Assembly (NCBI RefSeq): GCF_000819565.1 | Contig: NZ_CP004393.1 | Coordinates: 2,294,001-2,358,000, forward strand | Source of the DNA: Celeribacter indicus | GTDB taxonomy: Bacteria > Pseudomonadota > Alphaproteobacteria > Rhodobacterales > Rhodobacteraceae | Reading direction: 5' to 3' | Length of the DNA stretch: 64,000 nt | Shown here: piece by piece, positions 55,743-64,000 of the stretch | Layout of the letters: every line of letters starts with the position of its first letter | Position numbering within the stretch: position 1 is the stretch's first letter | The notes under the pieces: model-generated | Seen by the model: the letters and a program-made list of their open reading frames with translations, nothing else | Database searches by the model: none | Told to the model about the DNA's origin: nothing | Program-made: the position numbers and the translations under genes

Positions 55743-56324
55743 ATGACCCGGCGGATCCTGATCCTCGATGCGCATCCCGGCACGGGGCGGTTCTCGACCG
55801 CGCTCGCCGCGCGCTATGCGCAGGGGGTGCGTGCGGCGGGGGGAGAGCTGCGGGAGATCGCGCTGCGCGATCTCGCCTTCGACCCGATCCTGCACGAGGG
55901 GTATGCCGTCGTCCAGCCGCTCGAACCCGATCTCGAACGCGCCTTCGACGAACTGCTCCGGGCGGATCACGTCGCCTTTTTCTATCCGACCTGGTGGGGC
56001 GGGCATCCCGCGCTGTTGCAGGGGTTCTTCGAGCGGGTCTTCCTGCCGGGCAAGGCATTCCGCTACCACGAAAAGGACCCGTTCTGGGACAAGCTTCTGA
56101 AGGGGCGCAGCGCGGAAATCGTCACGACGATGGATACGCCGGGGTTCTATTACCGGCTCGTCTACCGCAATTCCGGCCTGACCCGCATCCGCAAGACCAT
56201 TCTCGAATTCACCGGGATGAGGACGCGGGTGCACGCGATCGGCAACCTGCGCGGCAAGTCCGCGGCACAGCGCGAGCGCCTGCTGGCGCGGGCCGAGGCG
56301 CTCGGACGGAGGGCGGCGGCATGA
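55743..56324 (+). CDS. Flavodoxin-fold NAD(P)H oxidoreductase
   Basis: A 193-residue protein of the NQO1/MdaB/KefF type. RRILILDAHPGTGRFSTALA is the phosphate-binding start; ADHVAFFYPTWWGGHPALLQGFFERVFLPGKAF is the flavin/quinone loop region (about 75-107). It would reduce quinones or other acceptors with NAD(P)H. It lies four bases after the iscR stop and overlaps the cysteine desulfurase start, so it belongs to the suf operon. Confidence 0.87.
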   Translation: MTRRILILDAHPGTGRFSTALAARYAQGVRAAGGELREIALRDLAFDPILHEGYAVVQPLEPDLERAFDELLRADHVAFFYPTWWGGHPALLQGFFERVFLPGKAFRYHEKDPFWDKLLKGRSAEIVTTMDTPGFYYRLVYRNSGLTRIRKTILEFTGMRTRVHAIGNLRGKSAAQRERLLARAEALGRRAAA

Positions 56325-57379
56325 GGGTCTATCTCGACTGGAACGCCACCGCGCCTCTGGCGGACGCCGCCCGCGCGGCGACGATCGCGGCGATGGATGT
56401 CACGGGCAACCCGTCCTCCGTCCATGCCGAGGGGCGCGCGGCCAAGGGGATTCTGGAGCGGGCGCGGGCGCAGGTGGCGGAGGCCTTCGGCGCGCAGGGG
56501 GCGGATATCGTCTTCACCTCCGGCGCGACGGAAGCGGCGGCGCTGGCGCTGGCGGGGCGGGGGCTGTCCTGCGCCGGGATCGAGCATGACGCGGTCGCGA
56601 GCTGGTGCGAGGCGAGCCTGCCGGTGGCGCGGGACGGGCGGGTGACGGTCGCGGACCCGGCGCGCAGCGCGCTCCAGGTCGCGAATTCGGAAACCGGCGT
56701 GATCCAGAGCCTGCCCGAGGGGCTTGCGGTCTGCGACGCGACGCAGGGCTTCGGGAAAATTCCGCTCGCCTTCAACTGGATGGGCTGCGACATGGCGCTC
56801 GTCTCCGCGCACAAGCTGGGCGGACCGAAGGGTGTGGGCGCGCTGGTCCTGAAACAGGGACTGGACGTGACCGCGCGCATTCGCGGCGGCGGTCAGGAGA
56901 TGGGCCGGCGTTCGGGCACCGAGAACCTCGCGGGCATCGCGGGATTCGGCGCGGCGGCGGAGCGGGCGGCGAAGATGCTGGCCGAGGGTGTCTGGGACGA
57001 GGTCGCGGAAAAGCGAGATTATCTCGAGACCCTGTTGGCCGAAGCGGTCGGAGACCCCATCTTTATAGGGAAGGGCGGGCAGCGCCTGCCCAATACCGTG
57101 AGCCTGATCACCCCCGGCTGGAAGGGGGAGACGCAGGTGATGCAGATGGATCTCGCGGGGTTTGCCGTGAGCGCCGGCTCGGCCTGTTCGTCCGGCAAGG
57201 TAAGGGCATCGAAGGTATTGACCTCCATGGGCTTTTCAGAGACGGAGGCGGCGAGCGCGCTGCGCGTCTCGATCGGGCCGGAGACGAGGAAGGAAGATCT
57301 AGAGCGGTTTGCCAGAACCTGGTCGGCCGCCTTCGGACGCTGGAAGGAGCGTTCGGCGAGTGTAGCGGTCGCGCGGTGA
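56321..57379 (+). CDS. Cysteine desulfurase (NifS/IscS-like)
   Basis: PLP enzyme that releases sulfur from cysteine as an enzyme persulfide for Fe-S assembly. It has 352 residues with YLDWNATAPL at the start, FTSGATEAAALAL, the PLP lysine in SAHKLGGPKG (Lys165), RSGTENLAGIAGFG and the catalytic loop SAGSACSSGK (Cys289). The short loop around Cys289 is class I (IscS/NifS), not SufS-like. It precedes sufB in the operon. Confidence 0.93.
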   Translation: MRVYLDWNATAPLADAARAATIAAMDVTGNPSSVHAEGRAAKGILERARAQVAEAFGAQGADIVFTSGATEAAALALAGRGLSCAGIEHDAVASWCEASLPVARDGRVTVADPARSALQVANSETGVIQSLPEGLAVCDATQGFGKIPLAFNWMGCDMALVSAHKLGGPKGVGALVLKQGLDVTARIRGGGQEMGRRSGTENLAGIAGFGAAAERAAKMLAEGVWDEVAEKRDYLETLLAEAVGDPIFIGKGGQRLPNTVSLITPGWKGETQVMQMDLAGFAVSAGSACSSGKVRASKVLTSMGFSETEAASALRVSIGPETRKEDLERFARTWSAAFGRWKERSASVAVAR

Positions 57380-57445
57380 GCGGCGATCGGAAAAGAGACA
57401 AGAGGCCCGACAGAGGCCGCAAGACACGCACGAAGGAGTGATCCG

Positions 57446-58996
57446 ATGATGGATGACGTTCAGGTCAAGGAAGGCGTCGAGGAAGAGACGGTTGCGGCCG
57501 TCAAATCGCTGGCCGGAAAGTACAAATACGGCTGGGAGACGGAAATCGAGATGGAATATGCCCCCAAGGGGCTGTCCGAGGAGATCGTCCGGCTCATCTC
57601 GCAGAAGAACGAGGAGCCGGAGTGGATGACCGAGTGGCGGATCCAGGCCTACCGGCGCTGGCTGACGCTCGAGGAACCGGACTGGGCGATGATCGACTAT
57701 CCGGAGATCGACTTCCAGGACCAGTATTACTATGCCCGGCCGAAGAGCATGGGAACCCGGCCGAAGTCGCTCGACGAGGTCGATCCGAAGCTGCTCGAGA
57801 CCTACAACAAGCTCGGGATCCCGCTGAAGGAACAGATGATCCTTGCGGGCGTCGAGGGGGCCGGGGAGGCGGCGAAGGATCTCGTCTCCGGGCTGACCGA
57901 CGCCGCCGCGCCGGAGCGCAAGGTCGCGGTGGACGCGGTGTTCGACAGCGTCTCGGTCGGGACGACCTTCCAGAAGGAGCTCCAGAAGGCGGGCGTCATC
58001 TTCTGCTCGATCTCGGAGGCGATCCGTGAACATCCCGAGCTCGTGAAGAAATATCTCGGCTCGGTCGTGCCGGTGTCCGACAACTATTATTCCACGCTGA
58101 ACTCGGCGGTCTTCTCCGACGGGTCCTTCGTCTACGTGCCGCCGGGCGTGCGCTGCCCGATGGAGCTGTCGACCTATTTCCGCATCAACGCGGAAAACAC
58201 CGGCCAGTTCGAGCGCACGCTGATCATCGCGGACAAGGGCTCCTACGTGTCCTATCTCGAGGGCTGCACCGCGCCGCAGCGCGACACGGCGCAGCTTCAC
58301 GCCGCGGTGGTGGAGATCGTCGTGGAGGAGGACGCCGAGGTGAAATACTCGACGGTCCAGAACTGGTTCCCCGGCGACGAGACCGGCAAGGGCGGGATCT
58401 ACAACTTCGTCACCAAGCGTGCGGATTGCCGCGGCGACCGGGCGAAGGTGATGTGGACGCAGGTCGAGACCGGCTCGGCGGTGACGTGGAAATACCCGTC
58501 CTGCCTGTTGCGCGGCGACGAGTCCCAGGGCGAATTCTATTCCATCGCCATCACCAACAACTACCAGCAGGCCGACACCGGCACGAAGATGATCCACCTG
58601 GGCAAGAACACGCGGTCCCGGATCGTGTCCAAGGGCATCTCCGCCGGCCGGGCGCAGAACACCTATCGCGGCCAGGTCGCGATGCACCCGAAGGCGACGA
58701 ATTCGCGCAACTACACGCAATGCGACAGCCTGCTGATCGGCTCGGACTGCGGCGCGCATACGGTTCCCTATATCGAGGTGAAGAACAATTCCTCGCGCGT
58801 CGAGCACGAGGCCACGACCTCGAAGGTGGACGACGACCAGATGTTCTACTGCCGCTCGCGCGGTCTCGACGAGGAGGAGGCGGTGGCGCTGATCGTCAAC
58901 GGCTTCTGCAAGGACGTGCTCCAGGCGCTGCCGATGGAATTCGCGATGGAGGCCCAGCAGCTCGTGGCGATCTCGCTCGAAGGGTCGGTGGGATGA
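57446..58996 (+). CDS. sufB: Fe-S cluster assembly protein SufB
   Basis: Scaffold component of SufBC2D, 516 residues. Landmarks: [19 protein letters not shown] (about 27-45), [41 protein letters not shown] region (about 210-250), [15 protein letters not shown] and the terminal [20 protein letters not shown] with the conserved cysteine. An ATG one codon later (57449) is the alternative start. It overlaps the following small gene by four bases, an unusual arrangement since sufC is normally next. Confidence 0.97.
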   Translation: MMDDVQVKEGVEEETVAAVKSLAGKYKYGWETEIEMEYAPKGLSEEIVRLISQKNEEPEWMTEWRIQAYRRWLTLEEPDWAMIDYPEIDFQDQYYYARPKSMGTRPKSLDEVDPKLLETYNKLGIPLKEQMILAGVEGAGEAAKDLVSGLTDAAAPERKVAVDAVFDSVSVGTTFQKELQKAGVIFCSISEAIREHPELVKKYLGSVVPVSDNYYSTLNSAVFSDGSFVYVPPGVRCPMELSTYFRINAENTGQFERTLIIADKGSYVSYLEGCTAPQRDTAQLHAAVVEIVVEEDAEVKYSTVQNWFPGDETGKGGIYNFVTKRADCRGDRAKVMWTQVETGSAVTWKYPSCLLRGDESQGEFYSIAITNNYQQADTGTKMIHLGKNTRSRIVSKGISAGRAQNTYRGQVAMHPKATNSRNYTQCDSLLIGSDCGAHTVPYIEVKNNSSRVEHEATTSKVDDDQMFYCRSRGLDEEEAVALIVNGFCKDVLQALPMEFAMEAQQLVAISLEGSVG

Positions 58997-59283
58997 CCGA
59001 TACGTCGAAGCTTCGTCGCCCGGTCCGGTTGCGGATCGGGCACGGCAACCGTCTCGAGCCCGAAACGCGGCAGGTCACTCTGCTTCTGTTGCTGTTGATC
59101 GGCATCTTCGGGGCGACGGTGGCGCATGACGAGTTCGTCGCGGAGGCGGTGCAGCGCGGCTGGCTCGCCGCGGCGCGGGCGGAGACGGCGGAGGTGCTTT
59201 TCTGCGCCGTGCTGTTCGCCTGTTTCGCCGTGGTCCAAACCCGTCTGATGGCCTGTCTCAAATCCGCCCGCGACGCGGGCTGA
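58993..59283 (+). CDS. Small membrane protein of the suf operon (96 aa)
   Basis: Not recognised. It has two membrane helices: about residues 28-44 ([17 protein letters not shown]) and 67-85 ([19 protein letters not shown]), with a short polar loop. Translation is coupled to sufB by a four-base overlap. Its role in Fe-S assembly, if any, is unknown. Confidence 0.65.
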   Translation: MTDTSKLRRPVRLRIGHGNRLEPETRQVTLLLLLLIGIFGATVAHDEFVAEAVQRGWLAAARAETAEVLFCAVLFACFAVVQTRLMACLKSARDAG

Positions 59284-59306
59284 GCCTGCGGGAAACGGAG
59301 GACGGA

Positions 59307-59450
59307 ATGATCGTCACCACCACGAAGTCCATCGAGGAGCGCGGGATCGCGGCCTGCCATGGCATCATGGGCGCGAGTGTCGTGCGTGATCTCTTCGCAC
59401 AGGTGACGGAGATCGCCGGCCGGCGCTCCTGCGCGTCAGGGGGGCGGTAA
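59307..59450 (+). pseudogene. Truncated duplicate of ybjQ
   Basis: A 47-codon frame, [20 protein letters not shown] followed by [20 protein letters not shown], nearly identical to the first part of the intact ybjQ at 60342. It lacks six in-frame codons (VTGEAI in the intact copy) and the whole second half, ending at a TAA after SCASGGR. It is preceded by GGAGGACGGA, so it may still be translated. The duplication brackets the gene at 59455. Confidence 0.85.
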
Positions 59451-59454
59451 GAGC

Positions 59455-60345
59455 GTGAGAGACTGTATCGCGATCAGGACCTATACCTGGGGAGCGGACG
59501 AGGATCGTCTGGTCGGAGAGCTGTCGCCCGTCTTCGGCGACGATCTGTTCGTGGCCTTTCACAACCGGCCCGAGGGGGTGACCCCGCCCGTGCCCGTCGC
59601 CGATTTCGACGACGACTGGGTGAGGTCCAACGGCCTGCGTCTGCTCGACGATTACGGCTGGCGCTGTGGCGATTATGCGCTTTACGCACTGCGGCGGAAG
59701 TTCCCCGATTATGACCGATACTGGTTGATCGAACCGGATGTGTCGATCCATGGCGACATTGCCGGATTCTTCGCCGGGGCCGCGCGGCTCGATCCGGACG
59801 CCCTCGGGGTGGATTTCCACAGGCAGGAGCAGGTGAACCGTTTCGTCAAGGGCCTGCCGGACAACCTGGTGCCGTACCGCGCCACCTTCGCGCTGACGCG
59901 GTTCTCCGGCCGGGCGCTGGATTACCTGTTCGCCGCGCGGCAGGATTACAGCGGGAAGGGCACCGGGTCGCACCGCTTCACCAATGACGAAACCTTCTGT
60001 TTCTCGCATCTCGTGGCGCATCCCGGTTTCACGGCGGGAGGACTGCGCGAGGCGCTGCCGGAGTGGTTCGGGCTGGGGCTCTTCGACACCGATCCCGATC
60101 TGCTGAAATGCGCCGTCGCGGCCCGGACCGGCGGCCGCAACCAGGTGTGCCACCCGGTGCGGGAATTCGACAGTTTCTCCGGCGCCGTCAGCAAGCGGAT
60201 CGCCGCGAATGCGCACGGGTTCCTGAAAAACATGGGCCTGTCCTTCGCGCATATGTCCGATGCGGAGATCGAGGCCCTGGCGCAGGGGGTTGCCCGACGC
60301 CTTCGCGAAATCGGGCATCAGATCAGACGGGAGCACGGCGCATGA
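59455..60345 (+). CDS. Hypothetical protein, possibly glycosyltransferase-like (296 aa)
   Basis: Not confidently recognised. It starts at GTG 59455, four bases after the truncated ybjQ stop. [29 protein letters not shown] (about 73-101) resembles the nucleotide-sugar-binding DxD-like strand of GT-A glycosyltransferases (WLIEPDVSI), and the polar, aromatic-rich sequence with conserved Trp would fit. No membrane helix. It overlaps the intact ybjQ by four bases and is an accessory gene inserted in the suf operon. Confidence 0.55.
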   Translation: MRDCIAIRTYTWGADEDRLVGELSPVFGDDLFVAFHNRPEGVTPPVPVADFDDDWVRSNGLRLLDDYGWRCGDYALYALRRKFPDYDRYWLIEPDVSIHGDIAGFFAGAARLDPDALGVDFHRQEQVNRFVKGLPDNLVPYRATFALTRFSGRALDYLFAARQDYSGKGTGSHRFTNDETFCFSHLVAHPGFTAGGLREALPEWFGLGLFDTDPDLLKCAVAARTGGRNQVCHPVREFDSFSGAVSKRIAANAHGFLKNMGLSFAHMSDAEIEALAQGVARRLREIGHQIRREHGA

Positions 60346-60653
60346 TCGTCACCACCACGAATTCCATCGAGGGGCGCGGGATCGTGGCCTATCACGGCAT
60401 CGTCACCGGCGAGGCGATCATGGGCGCGAACGTCGTGCGCGATCTCTTCGCGCAGGTGACGGACATCATCGGCGGGCGCTCGGGCGCCTATGAGGCGAAG
60501 CTCGGGCAGGGGCGGGAGACCGCGCTCCGCGAGATGCAGGAGCGCGCCGCCGCCATGGGGGCGGATGCGGTGGTCGGTGTCGATCTCGACTACGAGGTGA
60601 TCGGGCAGATGCTCATGGTCTCCGCCTCCGGCACGGCCGTGTCGCTCGGATAA
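60342..60653 (+). CDS. YbjQ/DUF74 family protein
   Basis: A 103-residue member of the YbjQ (heavy-metal-binding, DUF74) family. It forms pentameric rings in structures; function unknown. Visible landmarks: [42 protein letters not shown] and [10 protein letters not shown]. An incomplete copy occurs at 59307. It is followed by another small gene after 10 bases. Confidence 0.87.
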   Translation: MIVTTTNSIEGRGIVAYHGIVTGEAIMGANVVRDLFAQVTDIIGGRSGAYEAKLGQGRETALREMQERAAAMGADAVVGVDLDYEVIGQMLMVSASGTAVSLG

Positions 60654-60663
60654 GGACAGCAGG

Positions 60664-60876
60664 ATGCATCCCGAACTTCTCCCCTTCTTCGCGATGAAAA
60701 GCCTCGGCGTGGCCGTGGGCGTGTTCATTGGAGCGGTCATCGGCCTGTCGGTCCGCAAGAAGACCGCCGGCACGCGCGGGCTCTATCGTGACAGCGTCTT
60801 CGCGACCTCCTTCCTCGCCTCGATGCTCGCCTTTGCGGTGATGATCCTCATTCGCATGGCCACCTATCAGGGCTGA
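60664..60876 (+). CDS. Small membrane protein (70 aa)
   Basis: Not recognised. Two hydrophobic helices, about residues 13-30 (SLGVAVGVFIGAVIGLSV) and 46-64 (ATSFLASMLAFAVMILIRM), separated by a basic linker RKKTAGTRGLYRDS. An AGGACAGCAGG-like ribosome site precedes the ATG. Located between ybjQ and a methyltransferase-like gene in the suf operon. Confidence 0.65.
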   Translation: MHPELLPFFAMKSLGVAVGVFIGAVIGLSVRKKTAGTRGLYRDSVFATSFLASMLAFAVMILIRMATYQG

Positions 60877-60884
60877 GACAGCAG

Positions 60885-61505
60885 ATGACCGCCGCGCCGC
60901 ATATCACGCCATTCGGACCGGAGGGGCCCGAGCTGACCTTTCCGCAGAAGGTCGGCGATGTCGTGTGCGCGGCCTATGAGCGGGCGTCCGTCATTGTCGA
61001 ATACGGCTCCGGCGGGTCGACGGCCTTTGGCGCGTCGCGTGCCGGAAAGACGCTCTATTCCGTGGAAGGATCGCGCGACTGGCATGGCGCGATGGAGGCG
61101 CATTTCGCCGCCCGTCCGCCGCAGGCCGACCTGCACCTGATTTACGAGGATGTCGGCCCCACCGCCGACTGGGCCTGGCCCAAGGGCAACGGCAAATGGT
61201 TTCGCTACCCGGATTACTGTTTCGGCGTCTGGCAGCGCCCGGACCTGAAGGCGCCCGATCTCGTGCTGATCGACGGGCGGTTCCGCATGGGCTGTTTCTT
61301 CGCGACATGGGTTTCGATCCCCCGACCCGTCACGGTGCTGTTCGACGACTACAAGGGCCGCCGCGACCGCTACGGGCTGATCGAGGAGTTCGTGCCGGTC
61401 ACGGCGATGCACGGCCGCATGGCCGAATTCGCCCTCGCGCCCGTCGATCACCTTCCGGCTTCCGCGCTCTATCCGCTGCTCAAGGCGTTTCAGGAGAAGG
61501 CATGA
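60885..61505 (+). CDS. Methyltransferase-like protein of unknown function (206 aa)
   Basis: A 206-residue protein. VIVEYGSGGSTAFGA (about 37-51) resembles the SAM-binding glycine loop of class I methyltransferases, and APDLVLIDGRFRMGC (about 125-140) resembles motif IV. No specific subfamily recognised. It follows the 70-residue protein by eight bases. Confidence 0.6.
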   Translation: MTAAPHITPFGPEGPELTFPQKVGDVVCAAYERASVIVEYGSGGSTAFGASRAGKTLYSVEGSRDWHGAMEAHFAARPPQADLHLIYEDVGPTADWAWPKGNGKWFRYPDYCFGVWQRPDLKAPDLVLIDGRFRMGCFFATWVSIPRPVTVLFDDYKGRRDRYGLIEEFVPVTAMHGRMAEFALAPVDHLPASALYPLLKAFQEKA

Positions 61506-61607
61506 CCCGGACCGCCCCCGCATATCCCGCCGCCGCGCCGCGTGCGCTGCCCGATTCCCGCCATCTTCACATGGTAGGATCGGCGCCGGTGCGGGGGGAC
61601 GAAGGGC

Positions 61608-62168
61608 ATGGGCATGGATCGTCAGAGACAGGAGTTCCTCGACCGCATCGGACGGCTTTCGCAGGGGCCGCAGACGGCTGTGCCCCCGGCCGGCCCGGCG
61701 CCGACGCAGCGCATGCTGCGCAACCGGCACCTGTCGCAGATGCTCGCACGGCACAGGGCGGAGACGGGAGCCCCCTCCGCGCCGGTCCCGCGGCGGACGC
61801 TGACGCAGGTGCTGTCCTGTCTCGTCGCCTTCGGCATCGGGGTGCTCGCGGCCTTTCTCGCGCGGGCGCTGCGCTACCAGCTTTCCGGCGTGCCGGTGCA
61901 GTTCGGCGCGGCTCCCGATCTCGCGCTCGATACGATATTCGCGATCGCCGTGGCCTTCCTCCTGCGCGAGGCGGTGTCGCTTTCGGCGGTGAAGCGCATG
62001 GGAGCGCAGCTCGCCGGAATCCTCTTTGCCATGATGACCCTGCACAACGCGGTGCATGCGATGCCGGACCTGTTTTCGCGGCTGCTCTCCCTCGGCTGGG
62101 TCGCGCATGTCGTCGCGACGACCGCGCCGCATACGCTGCTCATCCTCGGCCAGAGCTATCGTCTCTGA
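61608..62168 (+). CDS. Hypothetical membrane protein (186 aa)
   Basis: Not recognised. A cytoplasmic N-terminus of about 65 residues (RQEFLDRIGRLSQGPQT start) is followed by four hydrophobic segments (QVLSCLVAFGIGVLAAFLA first). The N-terminal motif resembles that of the 78-residue protein at 62289. Function unknown. Confidence 0.6.
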   Translation: MGMDRQRQEFLDRIGRLSQGPQTAVPPAGPAPTQRMLRNRHLSQMLARHRAETGAPSAPVPRRTLTQVLSCLVAFGIGVLAAFLARALRYQLSGVPVQFGAAPDLALDTIFAIAVAFLLREAVSLSAVKRMGAQLAGILFAMMTLHNAVHAMPDLFSRLLSLGWVAHVVATTAPHTLLILGQSYRL

Positions 62169-62288
62169 GCGCGGCGCGGGCGCGGGCAACCGCAACAAGG
62201 CCGCCGTCTCGCCACGATCCTTTCGCAATTGCCCGGCATCCTGATCCCGAGACCAGGGGCGTGCACCGGCAGAAAGGGCAGGAACGGC

Positions 62289-62525
62289 ATGAAAGAGGGG
62301 CAACAGGCGCAATTCGCCGCGCGGCTTGCACGGATCGAGGCGGGCGGAGCGAACACCTTTGTCATGCCCCATGCCGGACTTCGGAAGGCCGCCCGACCGG
62401 GGATGGCCGGTGCCCGTCGCCCGACGCTTGCCGCCGGCATGATGGCCGGGCTCGCCTCCGGCCTCCTGCGGACCGCCGCAGCCGGTCTGTGCCTCATCGT
62501 CTATCTGCGCTACGCCGGCCTCTGA
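62289..62525 (+). CDS. Hypothetical membrane protein (78 aa)
   Basis: Not recognised. The N-terminus MKEGQQAQFAARLARIEAGG parallels that of the gene at 61608 (QxxFxxRxxRxxxG). One C-terminal membrane segment at about 52-75. The ATG at 62289 follows GGCAGGAACGG; a TTG 60 bases upstream is in frame but less likely. Confidence 0.55.
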   Translation: MKEGQQAQFAARLARIEAGGANTFVMPHAGLRKAARPGMAGARRPTLAAGMMAGLASGLLRTAAAGLCLIVYLRYAGL

Positions 62526-62653
62526 CCGGCGGTCCGGCGCGATCTCCCGCGGGGTGGTATCGCGCCGCCCGCATCCCATATAACACACAAAACGCACTCA
62601 AGCCTGCCGCGATCCGCTCGCGCGCGGGCCATTCCTCGTGAAAGGACAAGAAC

Positions 62654-63415
62654 ATGTTGGAAATCAGCAACCTCCACGTCAAACTTGAAGAAGAGGACAA
62701 ACAGATCCTCAAGGGTGTCGACCTCAAGGTCGGCGCGGGCGAGGTTCACGCGATCATGGGCCCGAACGGATCGGGCAAATCCACGACCTCCTATGTGCTC
62801 TCGGGCCGCGACGGCTATGTGGTGACCGAAGGCTCGGCAAAGCTCGACGGCGAGGAGCTCCTGGACATGGATCCCGAGGAGCGCGCCGCCGCCGGCGTCT
62901 TCCTCGCCTTCCAGTATCCGGTGGAAATCCCCGGCGTCGGCAACATGACCTTCCTGCGCACCGCGGTGAACGCGCAGCGCAAGGCGCGCGGCGAGGAGGA
63001 GCTTTCGGCGACCGATTTCCTCAAGCTGGTGCGCGAGAAGGCCAAGAGCCTCAAGATCGACGCCGAGATGCTGAAACGCCCGGTGAATGTCGGCTTCTCC
63101 GGCGGCGAGAAGAAACGCAACGAGATCCTCCAGATGGCGATGCTCGAGCCGAAGCTCTGCATCCTCGACGAAACCGATTCCGGGCTCGACGTGGACGCGA
63201 TGAAGCTCGTCTCCGACGGGGTGAACGCGCTGCGCGACGGCAAGCGGTCCTTTGTCGTGATCACCCACTACCAGCGGCTTCTCGACCACATCAAGCCGGA
63301 CGTGGTGCATATCATGTATGACGGCCGGATCGTGAAGTCGGGCGGGCCGGAGCTTGCGCTCGAGGTCGAGCACAACGGCTATGCCGACATCCTCGCCGAG
63401 GTGGAGAAGGCCTGA
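62654..63415 (+). CDS. sufC: Fe-S cluster assembly ATPase SufC
   Basis: ABC-type ATPase of SufBC2D, 253 residues, with Walker A GPNGSGKST (36-44, Lys42), the SufC-specific FLAFQYPVEIPGVGN, signature VGFSGGEKKRNEILQMA and Walker B LCILDETDSGLDVDAM. It drives conformational changes during Fe-S assembly. GAAAGGACAAGAAC precedes the ATG. Its stop overlaps sufD. Confidence 0.97.
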   Translation: MLEISNLHVKLEEEDKQILKGVDLKVGAGEVHAIMGPNGSGKSTTSYVLSGRDGYVVTEGSAKLDGEELLDMDPEERAAAGVFLAFQYPVEIPGVGNMTFLRTAVNAQRKARGEEELSATDFLKLVREKAKSLKIDAEMLKRPVNVGFSGGEKKRNEILQMAMLEPKLCILDETDSGLDVDAMKLVSDGVNALRDGKRSFVVITHYQRLLDHIKPDVVHIMYDGRIVKSGGPELALEVEHNGYADILAEVEKA

Positions 63416-64000
63416 TGAAACGCGCGGATCTGAAACAACGCAAACTCGACACCACGGCGGCGCGCGTCGAGGGCATGGCGCTGCCGCAGGGCGGCGCGCC
63501 CTGGGCCACGGCACTCCGGCAGGACGCGCTGGAGCGGCTTCTGGCCATGGGCCTGCCGCAGGGGCGCGACGAATACTGGCGCTGGACCCGGCCCGACAGC
63601 CTGATCGCGGCGGAAGCGCCGCAGGCCGCGCTGTTCCAGGCGACGGAGCCGCCATTCTTCTCCGCGCTGGAGCGGATCCGGATCGTCTTTGTCGATGGGG
63701 TCTTCGATGCCGGGGCCTCCGACGATCTCACGGGCGAGAATCTCGAGATCATGCGCCTGACGGACGCGCTCGCCACCGATATCCACTGGGTGAAGGACGC
63801 CTATGGCGCGCAGGAAAAGAAGGCGCAGGTGCCGGTCGAACGGCCCTTCGCGACGCTCAACACCGCCTTTGCCACCGATGGCGTGGTGATCCGCGCCACC
63901 GGCAAGGTCGACCGACCCGTGTCGCTCGTCTACCTGCATCGCGATGAGGGATCGGACGCGATCCTGCACCACGTCATCCGGGTGGAAGCGGGGGCCGATC
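63415..64000 (+). CDS. sufD: Fe-S cluster assembly protein SufD (5' part)
   Basis: Starts in the TGATG overlap with sufC and runs off the window; 195 codons are visible. The N-terminal helical part (ARVEGMALPQGGAPWATALRQ) and GRDEYWRWTRPDSL are typical, followed by the start of the beta-helix domain (VVIRATGKVDRPVSLVYLH). SufD pairs with SufB in the scaffold. Partial only because of the window edge. Confidence 0.93.
   Translation, partial: MKRADLKQRKLDTTAARVEGMALPQGGAPWATALRQDALERLLAMGLPQGRDEYWRWTRPDSLIAAEAPQAALFQATEPPFFSALERIRIVFVDGVFDAGASDDLTGENLEIMRLTDALATDIHWVKDAYGAQEKKAQVPVERPFATLNTAFATDGVVIRATGKVDRPVSLVYLHRDEGSDAILHHVIRVEAGAD

Noticed and set aside
54999..56234. 411-codon minus-strand frame opposite iscR and the oxidoreductase
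   Set aside because: It is antisense to well-supported genes and rich in Arg/Pro, typical of GC-rich shadow frames.

Overview
The window reads as chromosomal DNA of a high-GC alphaproteobacterium of the Rhodobacteraceae/Rhodobacterales type. The support is a ChpT phosphotransferase, an olsBA pair for ornithine lipid synthesis, a rplU gene with a helix-hairpin-helix tail, an IscR-like regulator without the usual cysteine ligands, and a suf operon that starts with a cysteine desulfurase. No rRNA, CRISPR array or recognisable transposase was seen.

Layout. (1) About 1-14015 is the right part of an integrated conjugative element. It has a P-type mating-pair operon (trbB-C-D-E-J-K-L-F-G-I plus a DUF2274 gene), a TetR/SDR pair with a double palindromic operator, a small acidic protein, an HVO_A0114-type winged-helix regulator, and a large serine recombinase whose last 12 codons and stop lie inside a tRNA-Ser(CGA) gene. 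The left end is outside the window. (2) About 13977-28874 is housekeeping chromosome: tRNA-Ser, a DUF2059 protein, rplU-rpmA, GNAT, obgE-proB-proA, chpT, DUF3553, olsBA, a ThiE/TenI-like gene, a TrmJ-like methyltransferase, an SH3 protein, heme A synthase, an M32 carboxypeptidase and a thioesterase.

(3) About 29019-52565 is a catabolic island. Module 1 (+ strand) has an Asp/Glu/hydantoin-type racemase, a polyamine-type ABC importer, a HyuA-like hydantoinase/oxoprolinase and two tandem DUF917 proteins. Module 2 has another DUF917-HyuA pair and an AroM-LuxR fusion regulator on the minus strand, divergent from a complete oligopeptide-type ABC importer. Between the modules lie an NtaA/DszA-type flavin monooxygenase and an 866-residue MalT-like LuxR regulator. 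A nitroreductase-like gene sits at the left edge. The simplest reading is uptake and ring opening of hydantoin-like or thiohydantoin-like compounds, with DUF917 taking the place of the missing HyuB subunit. This is inference.

(4) About 52726-64000 returns to core genes: a protein with two fused HD domains, a small unknown protein, an alpha/beta hydrolase, and a suf operon. The suf operon runs iscR-like, flavodoxin-fold oxidoreductase, cysteine desulfurase, sufB, then about 3.7 kb of small unknown genes, then sufC and a partial sufD. The inserted genes include one intact and one truncated copy of ybjQ. A perfect palindrome resembling an Irr/ICE iron box overlaps the likely suf promoter.
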